Positions 7,489 to 14,744 of a DNA stretch of 18,437 nt are shown here, piece after piece. The position numbers and the translations under genes were made by a program. The stretch spans positions 1 through 18,437 of the forward strand of contig JAQVEQ010000035.1 of assembly GCA_028697875.1 (NCBI GenBank), read 5' to 3'. The DNA is from Novosphingobium sp. (GTDB lineage Bacteria > Pseudomonadota > Alphaproteobacteria > Sphingomonadales > Sphingomonadaceae). The stretch's first letter is position 1, and each line of letters opens with the position of its first letter. The notes under the pieces were generated by a model. That model worked only from the letters and a program-made list of their open reading frames with translations. It ran no database searches and had not been told where the DNA came from.

Positions 7489-8556
7489 TCACTCCGCCGC
7501 CTGCATGCCGCCCTTGCTGCCGTCGCCGAACATGTCCGGTTCGCCGTCATCGCCGGCGTCCACTTCGTTTGCGGCCTTGGCCTTGCGGCGCTGGTCGAAG
7601 CTGGCCCAGACGTCCTGCCAGTTGCCCTTGGTCGCGCCTTTCGAATATTCGGTCGCGCGGGTTTCGAAGAAGTTGGCGTGTTCCACACCGTTCAGCAGCG
7701 GGGCCAGCCACGGCAGCGGGTGATCGTCGACCATGTAGATCGGGTCGAAGCCCAACTGGTCCAGCCGCCAGTCCGCGATGTAGCGGATGTACTTCTTGAT
7801 TTCCTTGGCCGTCATCCCCGGCACCGGCCCGGCTTCGAACGCCAGGTCGATGAAGGCGTCTTCCAGCCGCACGGTCTTCTGGCAGCAGTCGATGATGTCT
7901 TCCCGCACCGCCTTGGTCAGGCAGCCGCGTTCCTTGGTGAAGGCGTGGAACAGGCGGGTGATCCCTTCGCAGTGAAGCGATTCGTCGCGCACCGACCAGG
8001 TGACGATCTGGCCCATGCCCTTCATCTTGTTGAAGCGCGGGAAGTTCATCAGCATGGCGAAGCTGGCGAACAGCTGCAGCCCTTCGGTGAAGCCGCCGAA
8101 CATGGCCAGCGTGCGGGCGATATCCTCGTCCGTTTCGACGCCGAACTGCTGCAGGTAATCGTGCTTGTCGCGCATTTCCTGGTATTCCAGGAACATGCCG
8201 TATTCGCTTTCGGGCATGCCGATGGTGTCGAGCAGGTGCGAATAGGCGGCGATGTGGATCGTTTCCATGTTGGAGAACGCGGCCAGCATCATTTTCACTT
8301 CGGTCGGCTTGAACACGCGGCCGTACTTTTCGTGATAGCAATCCTGCACTTCGACGTCGGCCTGGGTGAAGAAGCGGAAGATCTGCGTCAGCAGGTTGCG
8401 TTCGTGATCGGACAGCTTTTGCGCCCAGTCGCGGCAATCTTCGCCCAGCGGCACTTCTTCCGGCATCCAGTGCACTTGCTGCTGCCGCTTCCAGAACTCG
8501 TAGGCCCACGGATATTCAAAGGGTTTGTAGGTCTTACGAGCTTCGAGCAACGACAT
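7489..8556 (-). CDS. nrdB: Ribonucleoside-diphosphate reductase, beta subunit (class Ia R2)
   Basis: This subunit makes and stores the tyrosyl radical used by NrdA to reduce ribonucleotides. The full metal and radical set is present with E. coli spacing: D67, E98, H101, E158, E192 and H195 as di-iron ligands, and Y105 as the radical tyrosine (HIAAYSHLLD). The protein is 355 residues, normal for the class, and has no N-terminal ATP-cone. The tail after about residue 325 is charged and ends GGMQAAE, the flexible part that binds the large subunit. GGAG lies 8 nt before the ATG. nrdA is on the same strand but three genes upstream. The R-M pair follows 3' with no clear terminator between. Confidence 0.97.
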   Translation of the reverse strand: MSLLEARKTYKPFEYPWAYEFWKRQQQVHWMPEEVPLGEDCRDWAQKLSDHERNLLTQIFRFFTQADVEVQDCYHEKYGRVFKPTEVKMMLAAFSNMETIHIAAYSHLLDTIGMPESEYGMFLEYQEMRDKHDYLQQFGVETDEDIARTLAMFGGFTEGLQLFASFAMLMNFPRFNKMKGMGQIVTWSVRDESLHCEGITRLFHAFTKERGCLTKAVREDIIDCCQKTVRLEDAFIDLAFEAGPVPGMTAKEIKKYIRYIADWRLDQLGFDPIYMVDDHPLPWLAPLLNGVEHANFFETRATEYSKGATKGNWQDVWASFDQRRKAKAANEVDAGDDGEPDMFGDGSKGGMQAAE

Positions 8557-8588
8557 GTTGTGTCTCCGTGTGTTCAGGCGGAGCGATC

Positions 8589-8618
8589 AATATAGGCACA
8601 AGTACCCGAATCCGTGAA
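8589..8618 (-). promoter_or_regulatory. Possible nrdB promoter
   Basis: TTCACG (8618-8613) and TATATT (8594-8589) on the minus strand are 18 bp apart, about 33 bp before the nrdB ATG. The -10 is good and the -35 weak. I could not find a convincing full NrdR-type palindrome here, unlike in front of nrdA. Confidence 0.35.
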
Positions 8619-8683
8619 TCCCGAAATGTCCTTCGCCGGGGAAAAATCCGCTGAAAATTCGCGGGGCCGAAGGCGCGCGCGAA

Positions 8684-8717
8684 AAGGGGCGGGAAAGCGC
8701 CTGCCTTCCCGCCCCTT
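8684..8717 (-). terminator. Hairpin terminator after the PepSY-type gene
   Basis: Arms AAGGGGCGGGAA and TTCCCGCCCCTT pair perfectly over 12 bp around a 10-nt loop. On the minus strand the stem is followed by more T residues (TTTT in total, then CGCG). It lies 22 bp past the stop of the PepSY-type gene and upstream of the nrdB promoter, separating the two units. Confidence 0.75.
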
Positions 8718-8739
8718 GCATGGGAATGCGGAGCGGAAG

Positions 8740-9123
8740 TTACTTCCAGAACAGCCGCCCGTTCAGCCCGCGGCGCGTGCGGTTGCGCCACATCTGGATG
8801 TACATCCACAGGCCGGAAACGCTGAAGAAGATCAGCACGAAGCCCGACAGGATCGAGATTGCCGTGCCCGCCGCGCCGAAGCTTTCGCCCGAGTGGAGGT
8901 GGTGGAACAGGCCGACCAGCGATCCGAAACCGCCCTCTTCCCCGCGCGGCGCCATGCAGCGCCATCCTTCGGGGCAGACGAAGCCTTCCGGCGGGGCCAT
9001 GGCCGCTGCGGCGGGAGCGCCCGAGGGCCAGAGCGCGGCGGCATGGCTGAGTACGCCGGTCACTGCGATCCACAGCATGAAGATCCCGAAAAAGACCGAG
9101 AGCCAGCGATGCCACTTGCGCAT
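8740..9123 (-). CDS. PepSY-associated TM helix protein
   Basis: The 127-residue protein starts MRKWHRWLSVFFGIF with a transmembrane helix at about 8-29. A periplasmic loop of about 55 residues contains CPEGWRC (two cysteines five residues apart). A second helix (about 86-108) and a basic cytoplasmic tail (RNRTRRGLNGRLF) complete it. The K-W-H-R-W-L opening and the SGLWMY segment are typical of PepSY-associated membrane proteins, often linked to iron uptake or membrane redox proteins. This is a short, two-helix form without a separate PepSY domain. AAGGA precedes the ATG, and two 10-bp direct repeats lie 60-80 bp upstream. Role in this organism is unknown. Confidence 0.8.
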   Translation of the reverse strand: MRKWHRWLSVFFGIFMLWIAVTGVLSHAAALWPSGAPAAAAMAPPEGFVCPEGWRCMAPRGEEGGFGSLVGLFHHLHSGESFGAAGTAISILSGFVLIFFSVSGLWMYIQMWRNRTRRGLNGRLFWK

Positions 9124-9183
9124 GGGAAATCCTTTCGATGGAGACGGCGCAGCATATGCGCCGCGCGGGCCGCGCGCATCAAG

Positions 9184-9203
9184 TCGCGAAGTGTCGCAAA
9201 GTG
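9184..9203 (-). promoter_or_regulatory. Two adjacent 10-bp direct repeats, possible activator site
   Basis: TCGCGAAGTG and TCGCAAAGTG follow each other exactly, one helical turn apart. On the minus strand they read as two CACTT-x-GCGA units ending just before TTGATG, a possible -35, with CATATG 18 bp further as a weak -10, in front of the PepSY-type gene. Tandem half-sites 10 bp apart next to a -35 are typical of OmpR-type response regulators. The regulator is unknown. Confidence 0.4.
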
Positions 9204-9249
9204 TAACCGGCGGCGCGCCGCGCCGGGCGCGCCTTGCTCCGGCAGGCCC

Positions 9250-10203
9250 CTATTCGGACAGACCCAGCCCGCGCCGGATCGCGGACAGGCGCGCGGCGGC
9301 GAACTTCCGGCTGATCCCGGCCTCGGGCGCGAACCCGTCGAACCCGTGGTAGGCGCCCGGCATCACGGTCACTTCCACCGGCACCCCGGCGGCGATCAGG
9401 CGGTTGGCGTAGTCGAGGTTCTCCTCGATGAAGAGGTCCAGCGCGCCGCAGCCGATCCACGCGGGCGGCAGGCCCGCCAGGTCTTCCACCCGGCCCGGCA
9501 CGATCGCGCCTTCGGGCAGGGTGTCCTGCCCGGCCGGCTGGCCCAGCAGCGATTCCCAGCCGAAGGCGTTGCTGCCTGGCGTCCAGACATATTCGCCGAG
9601 GTGGGCGGGCAACTGGCGGCTGGTGCCGGCGCGGTCGTCGATCATCGGGTAGGTCAGCACCTGGAAGGCGATTTTCGGGCCGCCCCGGTCGCGCGCGTGG
9701 ATCGCCAGCATGGCGCTGTGCCCGCCGCCCGCGCTTTCGCCGCCCACGGCGATGCGTTCGGGATCGACGCCCAGTTCCTTGCCGCCTTCGCCCGCCAGCC
9801 AGACGAGCGCGGCGTAGTTGTCGGCCAGACTCCCGGCGAAATCGGTTTCCGGCGCGAGGCGGTAGTCGACCGAGACGATCGGGATGCCCAGCGCCATGGC
9901 GTTGGCTTGCTGCGCGGCGATCATGTCGCCCGCCGCGCCGATCACGTAGCCGCCGCCATGGATGTGGAGCAGGGCCGGGCGGCCGGTCGCTCCGGGGTTC
10001 GGGTCGACGATGAAGACTTTCACGTCCGGGTTCCCATCGAGCCCCGGCACCATGCGTTCGACCGGCTGCGGCGCGGGCGGTTCCAGCGGCGGGAACAGCA
10101 TCGGCTGGCTGCGGATCAGGTCGAGCGGGATCTGGCGGAAGTCGATCTCGGGGAAAGCGGCAAGGCCGTCGCGCAATTCGGGGTCGACCATCTCGATGGG
10201 CAT
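9250..10203 (-). CDS. Alpha/beta hydrolase, hormone-sensitive-lipase-like esterase
   Basis: The 317-residue protein has the oxyanion-hole motif HGGG (82-85), the nucleophile elbow GESAG with S157, and the expected acid D256 (CGALDLF) and base H286 (GAYHGF). These form the full catalytic triad of the alpha/beta hydrolase fold-3 family, which cleaves short-chain esters. There is no signal peptide, so it is cytoplasmic. The ATG at 10203 is preferred because AGAGG lies 7 nt upstream; an in-frame start 78 bp further up lacks such a site. The cupin gene ends 91 bp upstream on the same strand, and the two could form an operon with a shared small-molecule substrate, but nothing in the sequence identifies it. 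Confidence 0.92.
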   Translation of the reverse strand: MPIEMVDPELRDGLAAFPEIDFRQIPLDLIRSQPMLFPPLEPPAPQPVERMVPGLDGNPDVKVFIVDPNPGATGRPALLHIHGGGYVIGAAGDMIAAQQANAMALGIPIVSVDYRLAPETDFAGSLADNYAALVWLAGEGGKELGVDPERIAVGGESAGGGHSAMLAIHARDRGGPKIAFQVLTYPMIDDRAGTSRQLPAHLGEYVWTPGSNAFGWESLLGQPAGQDTLPEGAIVPGRVEDLAGLPPAWIGCGALDLFIEENLDYANRLIAAGVPVEVTVMPGAYHGFDGFAPEAGISRKFAAARLSAIRRGLGLSE

Positions 10204-10294
10204 CGGGCATCCTCTTTTCGTTGCGCCTGCCGGTCCGGCGGCGTTCGGTGCGAGGCTTACCGCGAAATGCCTGTCCGTCAAACAGGCTGTAGGG

Positions 10295-10741
10295 TCAGAC
10301 GGTCGCGCCCTTGCCCACGGGCGCGGCGGGGATGGCCACGCAGGCGACCCGCGCGGGCTTGTCCGTGTCGTTGCGCCAGCTGTGGATCACGCCCCGGTCG
10401 ACCAGGCAGTCGCCCGCCTTGAGCGTGACTTCGCCGGTTTCCAGTTCCAGCACGACTTCGCCATCGACCACCACGATATAGTCGATCGTGTTGGTTGCGT
10501 GCCAGAACGGCTCCTGCCCGGGCGCGAATTCCAGCATCATGAACAGGCTGCTGGCCGTGTGCATCAGGTCGAAACCGAACTGGACAGGATCGCAGTCCGC
10601 CTGCCGGGAATTGTCGACCGGCGCCGTATCCGTGTGCCAGACAATCCCGCCCCATTGGCCTTCGAAGGCCTGGGGCGGCCCGTCGACCAGGACCGTCGAA
10701 CGGCCCTTGGCATCGAGCCCGGTGATTACCCGTCGGGTCAT
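10295..10741 (-). CDS. Cupin domain protein
   Basis: The 148-residue protein is a single small cupin barrel. The first motif region is PGQEPFWHATNTIDYIVVVDGEV (H81, D87), and the second is GDCLVDRGVIHSWRN (H120). The canonical first motif has two histidines and a glutamate; here only H81 is present, and T83 and D87 take the other positions. Metal binding is therefore uncertain, and the protein may be a binding or sensor cupin, not an enzyme. GGAG occurs 14 nt before the ATG, somewhat far. It follows nrdA by 58 bp on the same strand and precedes the hydrolase. Function is unknown. Confidence 0.85.
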   Translation of the reverse strand: MTRRVITGLDAKGRSTVLVDGPPQAFEGQWGGIVWHTDTAPVDNSRQADCDPVQFGFDLMHTASSLFMMLEFAPGQEPFWHATNTIDYIVVVDGEVVLELETGEVTLKAGDCLVDRGVIHSWRNDTDKPARVACVAIPAAPVGKGATV

Positions 10742-10799
10742 GGAAAAACGCCTCTCCCTTGCGTTCCGCCGTGCCGCCCGCGTCCCTGCCGCCGGGCGC

Positions 10800-12860
10800 T
10801 TACTGGCAGCTCAGGCATTCCTCGTAGTCGGTCTGTTCGCCGCCGGCGGAAAGCTCGAACCTGGTGGCTTCCTTGGTGTTGTCGGCTTCGACCCCGCCGG
10901 CGAACCCGGCGCGCTGCACCGACTTGGAGCGCAGGTAGTAGAGCGACTTGATGCCCTTCTCCCACGCCTGGAAGTGCAGCATCATCAGGTCCCACTTGTC
11001 GACGTCGGCCGGGATGAACAGGTTCAGCGACTGGGCCTGGTCGATATAGGGCGCGCGGTCGGCGGCGAATTCGAGCAGCCAGCGCTGGTCGATTTCGAAG
11101 CTGGTCTTGTAGACCGCCTTTTCCTCCGGCGAGAGGAAGTCGAGGTGCTGGACCGAACCGCCGCGTTCGAGGATCGAGTTCCACACATTGGTGGAATCCT
11201 TCGATTTTTCCTGCAGCAGCTTTTCGAGGTACGGGTTCTTCACCACGAACGAGCCCGACAGGGTCTTGTGCGTGTAGATATTGGCCGGGATCGGTTCGAT
11301 GCAGGCACTGGTGCCGCCGCAGATGATGCTGATCGACGCGGTCGGCGCGATCGCCATCTTGCAGCTGAAGCGTTCCATCACGCCCATTTCCGCCGCGTCC
11401 GGGCAGGCGCCGCGTTCGCTGGCGAGCAGGGCCGAAGCCTCGTTCACCTTGGCGTTGATGTGCTTGAACATCTTGAGGTTCCACGCCTTGGCCATCGCGC
11501 TTTCGATGCCGATGCCCTTCGACTGGAGGAAGGAGTGGAAACCCATGACCCCGAGCCCGACGGACCGTTCGCGCGCCGCCGAATACTTGGCGCGGGCCAT
11601 CTCGTCCGGGGCGCGGTCGATATAGTCCTGCAGCACGTTGTCGAGGAAACGCATGACGTCTTCGACGAACTGCTTGTCGCCGTTCCACTCGTCCCAGTTT
11701 TCGAGGTTGAGCGAGGACAGGCAGCAGACCGCCGTGCGGTCGTTGCCGAGATGGTCGACGCCGGTCGGCAGGGTGATTTCCGAGCACAGGTTCGAAGTCG
11801 AGACCTTGAGCCCCAGTTCGCGGTGATGCTTGGGCATCATCCGGTTCACCGTGTCGGAGAAGACGATGTAAGGCTCACCCGTGGCCAGCCGGGTTTCGAC
11901 CAGCTTCTGGAACAGCGAACGGGCATCGACCTTGCCGCGTACCGAACCGTCCTTGGGGCTCTTGAGCTCGAATTCGGCGCCTTCGCGCACGGCTTCCATG
12001 AACTCGTCGGTCAGCAGCACGCCGTGGTGGAGGTTGAGCGCCTTGCGGTTGAAGTCGCCCGACGGCTTGCGGATTTCGAGGAACTCCTCGATCTCGGGGT
12101 GCGAGACGTCGAGGTAGCAGGCGGCCGAGCCGCGCCGCAGCGAACCTTGCGAAATGGCGAGAGTCAGGCTGTCCATCACCCGCACGAAGGGAATGATGCC
12201 GCTGGTCTTGCCGTTGAGGCCGACCGGTTCGCCGATGCCGCGCACCTGGCCCCAGTAAGTGCCGATGCCGCCGCCGCGCGAGGCGAGCCAGACGTTCTCG
12301 TTCCAGGTGCCGACGATCCCTTCGAGGCTGTCCGACACGGAGTTGAGATAGCAGGAGATCGGCAGGCCCCGGCCCGTGCCGCCGTTCGACAGCACCGGGG
12401 TGGCCGGCATGAACCACAGGTTCGAGATATAGTCGTAGAGCCGTTGGGCGTGTTCCTGGTCGTCCGCATAGGCGTCGGCCACGCGGGCGAAGAGATCCTG
12501 GAAGCTTTCGCCGGGCAGGAGGTAGCGGTCGGTCAGGGTTTCCTTGCCGAATTCGGTCAGCCTGGCATCGCGCGACGCATCGGTCTGGATCGCGAAGCGG
12601 CGCGGGCGCACGCCCTTGCTGTCGTCCTTCGCTTCGGCGGCGGCCTTGGCCGCTTCGGCCACGGCGCCAGCCATCGCGGCGCCCGCCTGTTCGGCGACCA
12701 GCGCTTCGCTGCCCCTGTCCTCTTCCGCCATGCTCATTGCCGGTTCATCCTTGGTCTTCTCGCGCGTCTTGGCGGCGGGTTTGCTTTCGCTCTCGGCGAC
12801 TTCGTCTTCCATGTCCGCATCGAGGCCCATTGCCGCACCATCCCCAGTCCTGAAATCCAT
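10800..12860 (-). CDS. nrdA: Ribonucleoside-diphosphate reductase, alpha subunit (class Ia R1), without ATP-cone
   Basis: This is the catalytic subunit that reduces NDPs to dNDPs with NrdB. From the chosen start the active-site cysteines are C170 (PISCYLNS), C359 within NLCSE (N357, C359, E361), and C379/C380. The radical-relay tyrosines are Y641/Y642 (SLYYLRS), and the C-terminal redox pair is C682/C685 (ECLSCQ). The first 85 residues are low-complexity, acidic and alanine-rich, and no ATP-cone domain is present, unlike E. coli NrdA (761 residues against 686 here). The ATG at 12860 has GGGGGA about 5 nt upstream; in-frame ATGs at 12884 and 12887 are possible but poorly preceded. An NrdR-like box overlaps the predicted promoter, leaving a leader of roughly 250 nt. 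Confidence 0.97.
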   Translation of the reverse strand: MDFRTGDGAAMGLDADMEDEVAESESKPAAKTREKTKDEPAMSMAEEDRGSEALVAEQAGAAMAGAVAEAAKAAAEAKDDSKGVRPRRFAIQTDASRDARLTEFGKETLTDRYLLPGESFQDLFARVADAYADDQEHAQRLYDYISNLWFMPATPVLSNGGTGRGLPISCYLNSVSDSLEGIVGTWNENVWLASRGGGIGTYWGQVRGIGEPVGLNGKTSGIIPFVRVMDSLTLAISQGSLRRGSAACYLDVSHPEIEEFLEIRKPSGDFNRKALNLHHGVLLTDEFMEAVREGAEFELKSPKDGSVRGKVDARSLFQKLVETRLATGEPYIVFSDTVNRMMPKHHRELGLKVSTSNLCSEITLPTGVDHLGNDRTAVCCLSSLNLENWDEWNGDKQFVEDVMRFLDNVLQDYIDRAPDEMARAKYSAARERSVGLGVMGFHSFLQSKGIGIESAMAKAWNLKMFKHINAKVNEASALLASERGACPDAAEMGVMERFSCKMAIAPTASISIICGGTSACIEPIPANIYTHKTLSGSFVVKNPYLEKLLQEKSKDSTNVWNSILERGGSVQHLDFLSPEEKAVYKTSFEIDQRWLLEFAADRAPYIDQAQSLNLFIPADVDKWDLMMLHFQAWEKGIKSLYYLRSKSVQRAGFAGGVEADNTKEATRFELSAGGEQTDYEECLSCQ

Positions 12861-13110
12861 CGTGTCCCCCGTCGGATCCCGCATCATGGAAACACCGGCG
12901 ATCCCTTGGTCGGTGTTCCGCATTCGTTCGAATCGGCGGGCAAGTGCCCAGCCTATCAATTTCCGGGAGCCGCGAGAGAAAAACTTATCCCCCGATTGTC
13001 CCCGCGACCCTCTTGCCGGGGGGCGTGCCGAAACCCGAATCCAAGCCCTTCCGCAGCTTTCGCCCGTTTCGGACTGAATCTAGGTCTTGTAGGTCCCCCC
13101 GTCTTCCGGA

Positions 13111-13126
13111 CCACTATCCATAGTGC
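13111..13126. promoter_or_regulatory. NrdR-type box in front of nrdA
   Basis: CACTATCCATAGTG is a perfect 6+6 inverted repeat with a 2-bp centre. Against the NrdR consensus ACACWATATATWGTGT the 16-bp site matches 12 positions. NrdR represses ribonucleotide reductase genes when dATP is high. A much weaker second core (CTAGGTCTTG, 13080-13089) lies 34 bp away, a little more than the usual 31-32 bp, so I count only the first box as supported. Confidence 0.55.
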
Positions 13127-13147
13127 CTCAAAGCGAATCGGACGCAA
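13120..13147 (-). promoter_or_regulatory. Predicted nrdA promoter
   Basis: On the minus strand TTGCGT (13147-13142) and CACTAT (13125-13120) are 16 bp apart. The -10 lies inside the NrdR-type box, which is how a repressor would block it. The predicted start is near 13113, giving a long untranslated leader. Confidence 0.4.
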
Positions 13148-13319
13148 GAGGGTAAATGGGGACGAAACTATCGGCGGCAAGGCGGCAGGCGGGGTGGCGC
13201 GGCGCGACGCGTGGACAAAGCTCGACTCGCGCCGGATGCAAGAGTCCAAAATATTTTTTTGTCCACTGCCCGCGAACGGGTAGGACCGGCAACTGGCGGA
13301 GCAGCAAAAAGGAGTGGCC

Positions 13320-13562
13320 ATGTTCAACATTCTCGGGGCGATCGTTTCGGGCCTGGTGGTCGGGATCCTGGCCCGCTGGCTCTATCCCGGCCCGGTCGCG
13401 ATGGACTGGGTGCAGACGATCCTGCTGGGGATCGGCGGTTCGCTGTTCGCCGGGCTGATCGTCACGCGCGGCGCGGCCGGTTTCAACCGCGCGGGTTGCC
13501 TCGCCTCGATTCTCGGCGCGATGGCGCTGATCGCCATCGGGCGGTGGCTGCTGGCGGCCTGA
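13320..13562 (+). CDS. GlsB/YeaQ/YmgE family stress-response membrane protein
   Basis: The 80-residue protein has three hydrophobic segments (about 2-21, 31-46, 59-78), with glycines spaced within them as in this family (GAIVSGLVVGILARWLYPG, GIGGSLFAG). Members are small inner-membrane proteins often induced by stress; their mechanism is unknown. The ATG at 13320 is chosen because GGAG lies 5 nt upstream; a GTG two codons earlier would overlap that site. The YeaQ/YmgE family usually ends in a similar third helix, seen here (SILGAMALIAIGRWLLA). It is divergent from nrdA. A 15-bp tandem repeat begins 9 bp after the stop. Confidence 0.85.
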   Translation: MFNILGAIVSGLVVGILARWLYPGPVAMDWVQTILLGIGGSLFAGLIVTRGAAGFNRAGCLASILGAMALIAIGRWLLAA

Positions 13563-13571
13563 GCGGTGACT

Positions 13572-13639
13572 GCCGGTGTGTTGGGGGCCGGTGTGTTGGG
13601 GGCCGGTGTGTTGGGGGCCGGTGTGCTCGGGGCCGGTGT
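13572..13639 (+). repeat. 15-bp tandem repeat, about 4.5 copies
   Basis: GCCGGTGTGTTGGGG is repeated exactly three times (13572, 13587, 13602). A fourth copy differs at two positions (13617), and a partial fifth ends at 13639. It lies between the GlsB-like gene and the diguanylate cyclase gene. Because 15 is a multiple of three, every frame shows a repeated pentapeptide, but none has a ribosome-binding site. Copy number is likely to vary between strains. Confidence 0.9.
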
Positions 13640-13768
13640 TTCATGGAATCTTAGGATATCGGAGGCAGCATCGCAGCTCTTGGCAAAGGCAATTATGCGA
13701 TAAGGGTTGCGGCCGGCCAAGGAGCAAGCGGCGCATTCCCCACCGGCAACGGTCATGAGGGAAAGAAC

Positions 13769-14704
13769 ATGTCCCTTCCACGTCACCTGACACAAGAAGA
13801 AATGCAGACTGCGCTCGCCGAGCTGGCTCAGGCGATCTACACGCACGAACAGTGGACCGAAGAGATCTACGCGGCTTTGGTCTGCCATCTCAATGCGGAT
13901 GAGCGCGACCTTGGCGATGACGCCCATCGCAATTGCCGCTTTGGGCAATGGTACTACACCAGCGGTATGTCCAAGCTATCCGATCGGGCCGGCTTCCGCG
14001 AGGTCGAGGCCGAACACAGGCGGATGCACCAATATGCCACCAGCCTGCTGCGGGCGTCGGCGCAAGGGATACCCATTTCGCTCCAGGATTACGAACGCTT
14101 CACCAGCGCCTTGAAGCGCACACGGCTGGAGATCCAGTCGTTGGAGCGCGAACTTGAGGTCTCGCTTTACAATATTGATCCGCTGACCGGTGTTCCGGGA
14201 CGCCTTGAAATGCTTCAGAAACTGCGCGAGCATCGCGAGTTTGTCGTCCGTGGCGTCCATCCGTGCACCATCGCCATGCTGGACGTCGACAAATTCAAGT
14301 CGGTCAACGACGTCCATGGCCATCTGGCCGGGGATCACGTCCTGAAAGCGATTGCGAGCTATGTGCAGGCGCATCTGCGCCAGTACGATATTTTCTTCCG
14401 CTACGGCGGCGAGGAGTTCCTGCTCTGCATGCCCGATACCGACCTGGATACAGGCCGTGAGATTTGCGATCGTCTCAGGATCGAACTTGGCAGCTTGGTC
14501 CATGAACCGAATGGCGAAAGCGGCTTCCGGGTAACGGCATCGTTCGGCGTTGCCGGGCTTGGCGCAGATTACTCCGTCGAGGAAGGCATCAATCGGGCGG
14601 ATCAGGCGCTTCTCGCCGCGAAGGCGGCGGGCCGTAACCGCGTGCTGGTATGGGACCCCTCCTGCGAGGCCGCCCATTCCGTGCAAGACATGGTCCGCGT
14701 GTGA
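13769..14704 (+). CDS. Diguanylate cyclase with N-terminal zinc-binding CZB domain (DgcZ-like)
   Basis: The enzyme makes the second messenger c-di-GMP from two GTP. Residues 1-125 form a CZB (chemoreceptor zinc-binding) domain with the expected four ligands H26, C56 (RNCRFGQWY), H83 and H87. The GGDEF domain follows: metal ligand D172 (LDVDKFKSVND), active-site GGEEF at 213-217, and an intact inhibitory I-site RQYD at 204-207, exactly five residues before GGEEF. Length (311) and order match E. coli DgcZ (YdeH), in which zinc binding represses activity; zinc control and product feedback are therefore expected here. GAGGGA lies 8 nt before the ATG. The gene is single and converges with nrtS. 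It has no membrane segment, so it is cytosolic. Confidence 0.93.
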   Translation: MSLPRHLTQEEMQTALAELAQAIYTHEQWTEEIYAALVCHLNADERDLGDDAHRNCRFGQWYYTSGMSKLSDRAGFREVEAEHRRMHQYATSLLRASAQGIPISLQDYERFTSALKRTRLEIQSLERELEVSLYNIDPLTGVPGRLEMLQKLREHREFVVRGVHPCTIAMLDVDKFKSVNDVHGHLAGDHVLKAIASYVQAHLRQYDIFFRYGGEEFLLCMPDTDLDTGREICDRLRIELGSLVHEPNGESGFRVTASFGVAGLGADYSVEEGINRADQALLAAKAAGRNRVLVWDPSCEAAHSVQDMVRV

Positions 14705-14744
14705 CGGCCGCATGCGTCGTTCCATTTGGGTGCGGAGCGCACCG

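Larger units (their letters stand above)
12861..13319. other. Divergent regulatory region between nrdA and the GlsB-like gene
   Basis: About 460 bp without a gene. It contains the predicted nrdA promoter and an NrdR-like palindrome. There are two 12-bp direct copies of CGGAYGCAAGAG (13139-13150 and 13233-13244). An AT-rich AAAATATTTTTTT patch lies near 13248-13260, and a CCCG-CGAA-CGGG hairpin comes shortly before the GlsB-like gene. No GGAAC-type extracytoplasmic sigma promoter was found for that gene. Confidence 0.5.

Noticed and set aside
8557..8620. NrdR box upstream of nrdB
   Set aside because: Only the right half (TATATTG) matches; the left half does not, so I could not support it.
9207..9226. 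GC-rich hairpin (CCGGCG/CGCCGG) as terminator of the hydrolase gene
   Set aside because: The stem is only 6 bp in a region full of GC palindromes, and no T run follows.
8614..10422. 602-codon plus-strand open frame
   Set aside because: It is antisense to the PepSY-type gene, the hydrolase and the cupin, has no family motif and reads as Arg/Ala/Gly/Asp-rich shadow sequence.
10488..13283. 931-codon plus-strand open frame
   Set aside because: It is antisense to nrdA, where every catalytic residue is found on the minus strand.
13576..13758. 60-codon plus-strand frame with repeated CWGPV
   Set aside because: The repeat peptide is only the translation of the 15-bp tandem repeat; there is no ribosome-binding site and the rest is nondescript.
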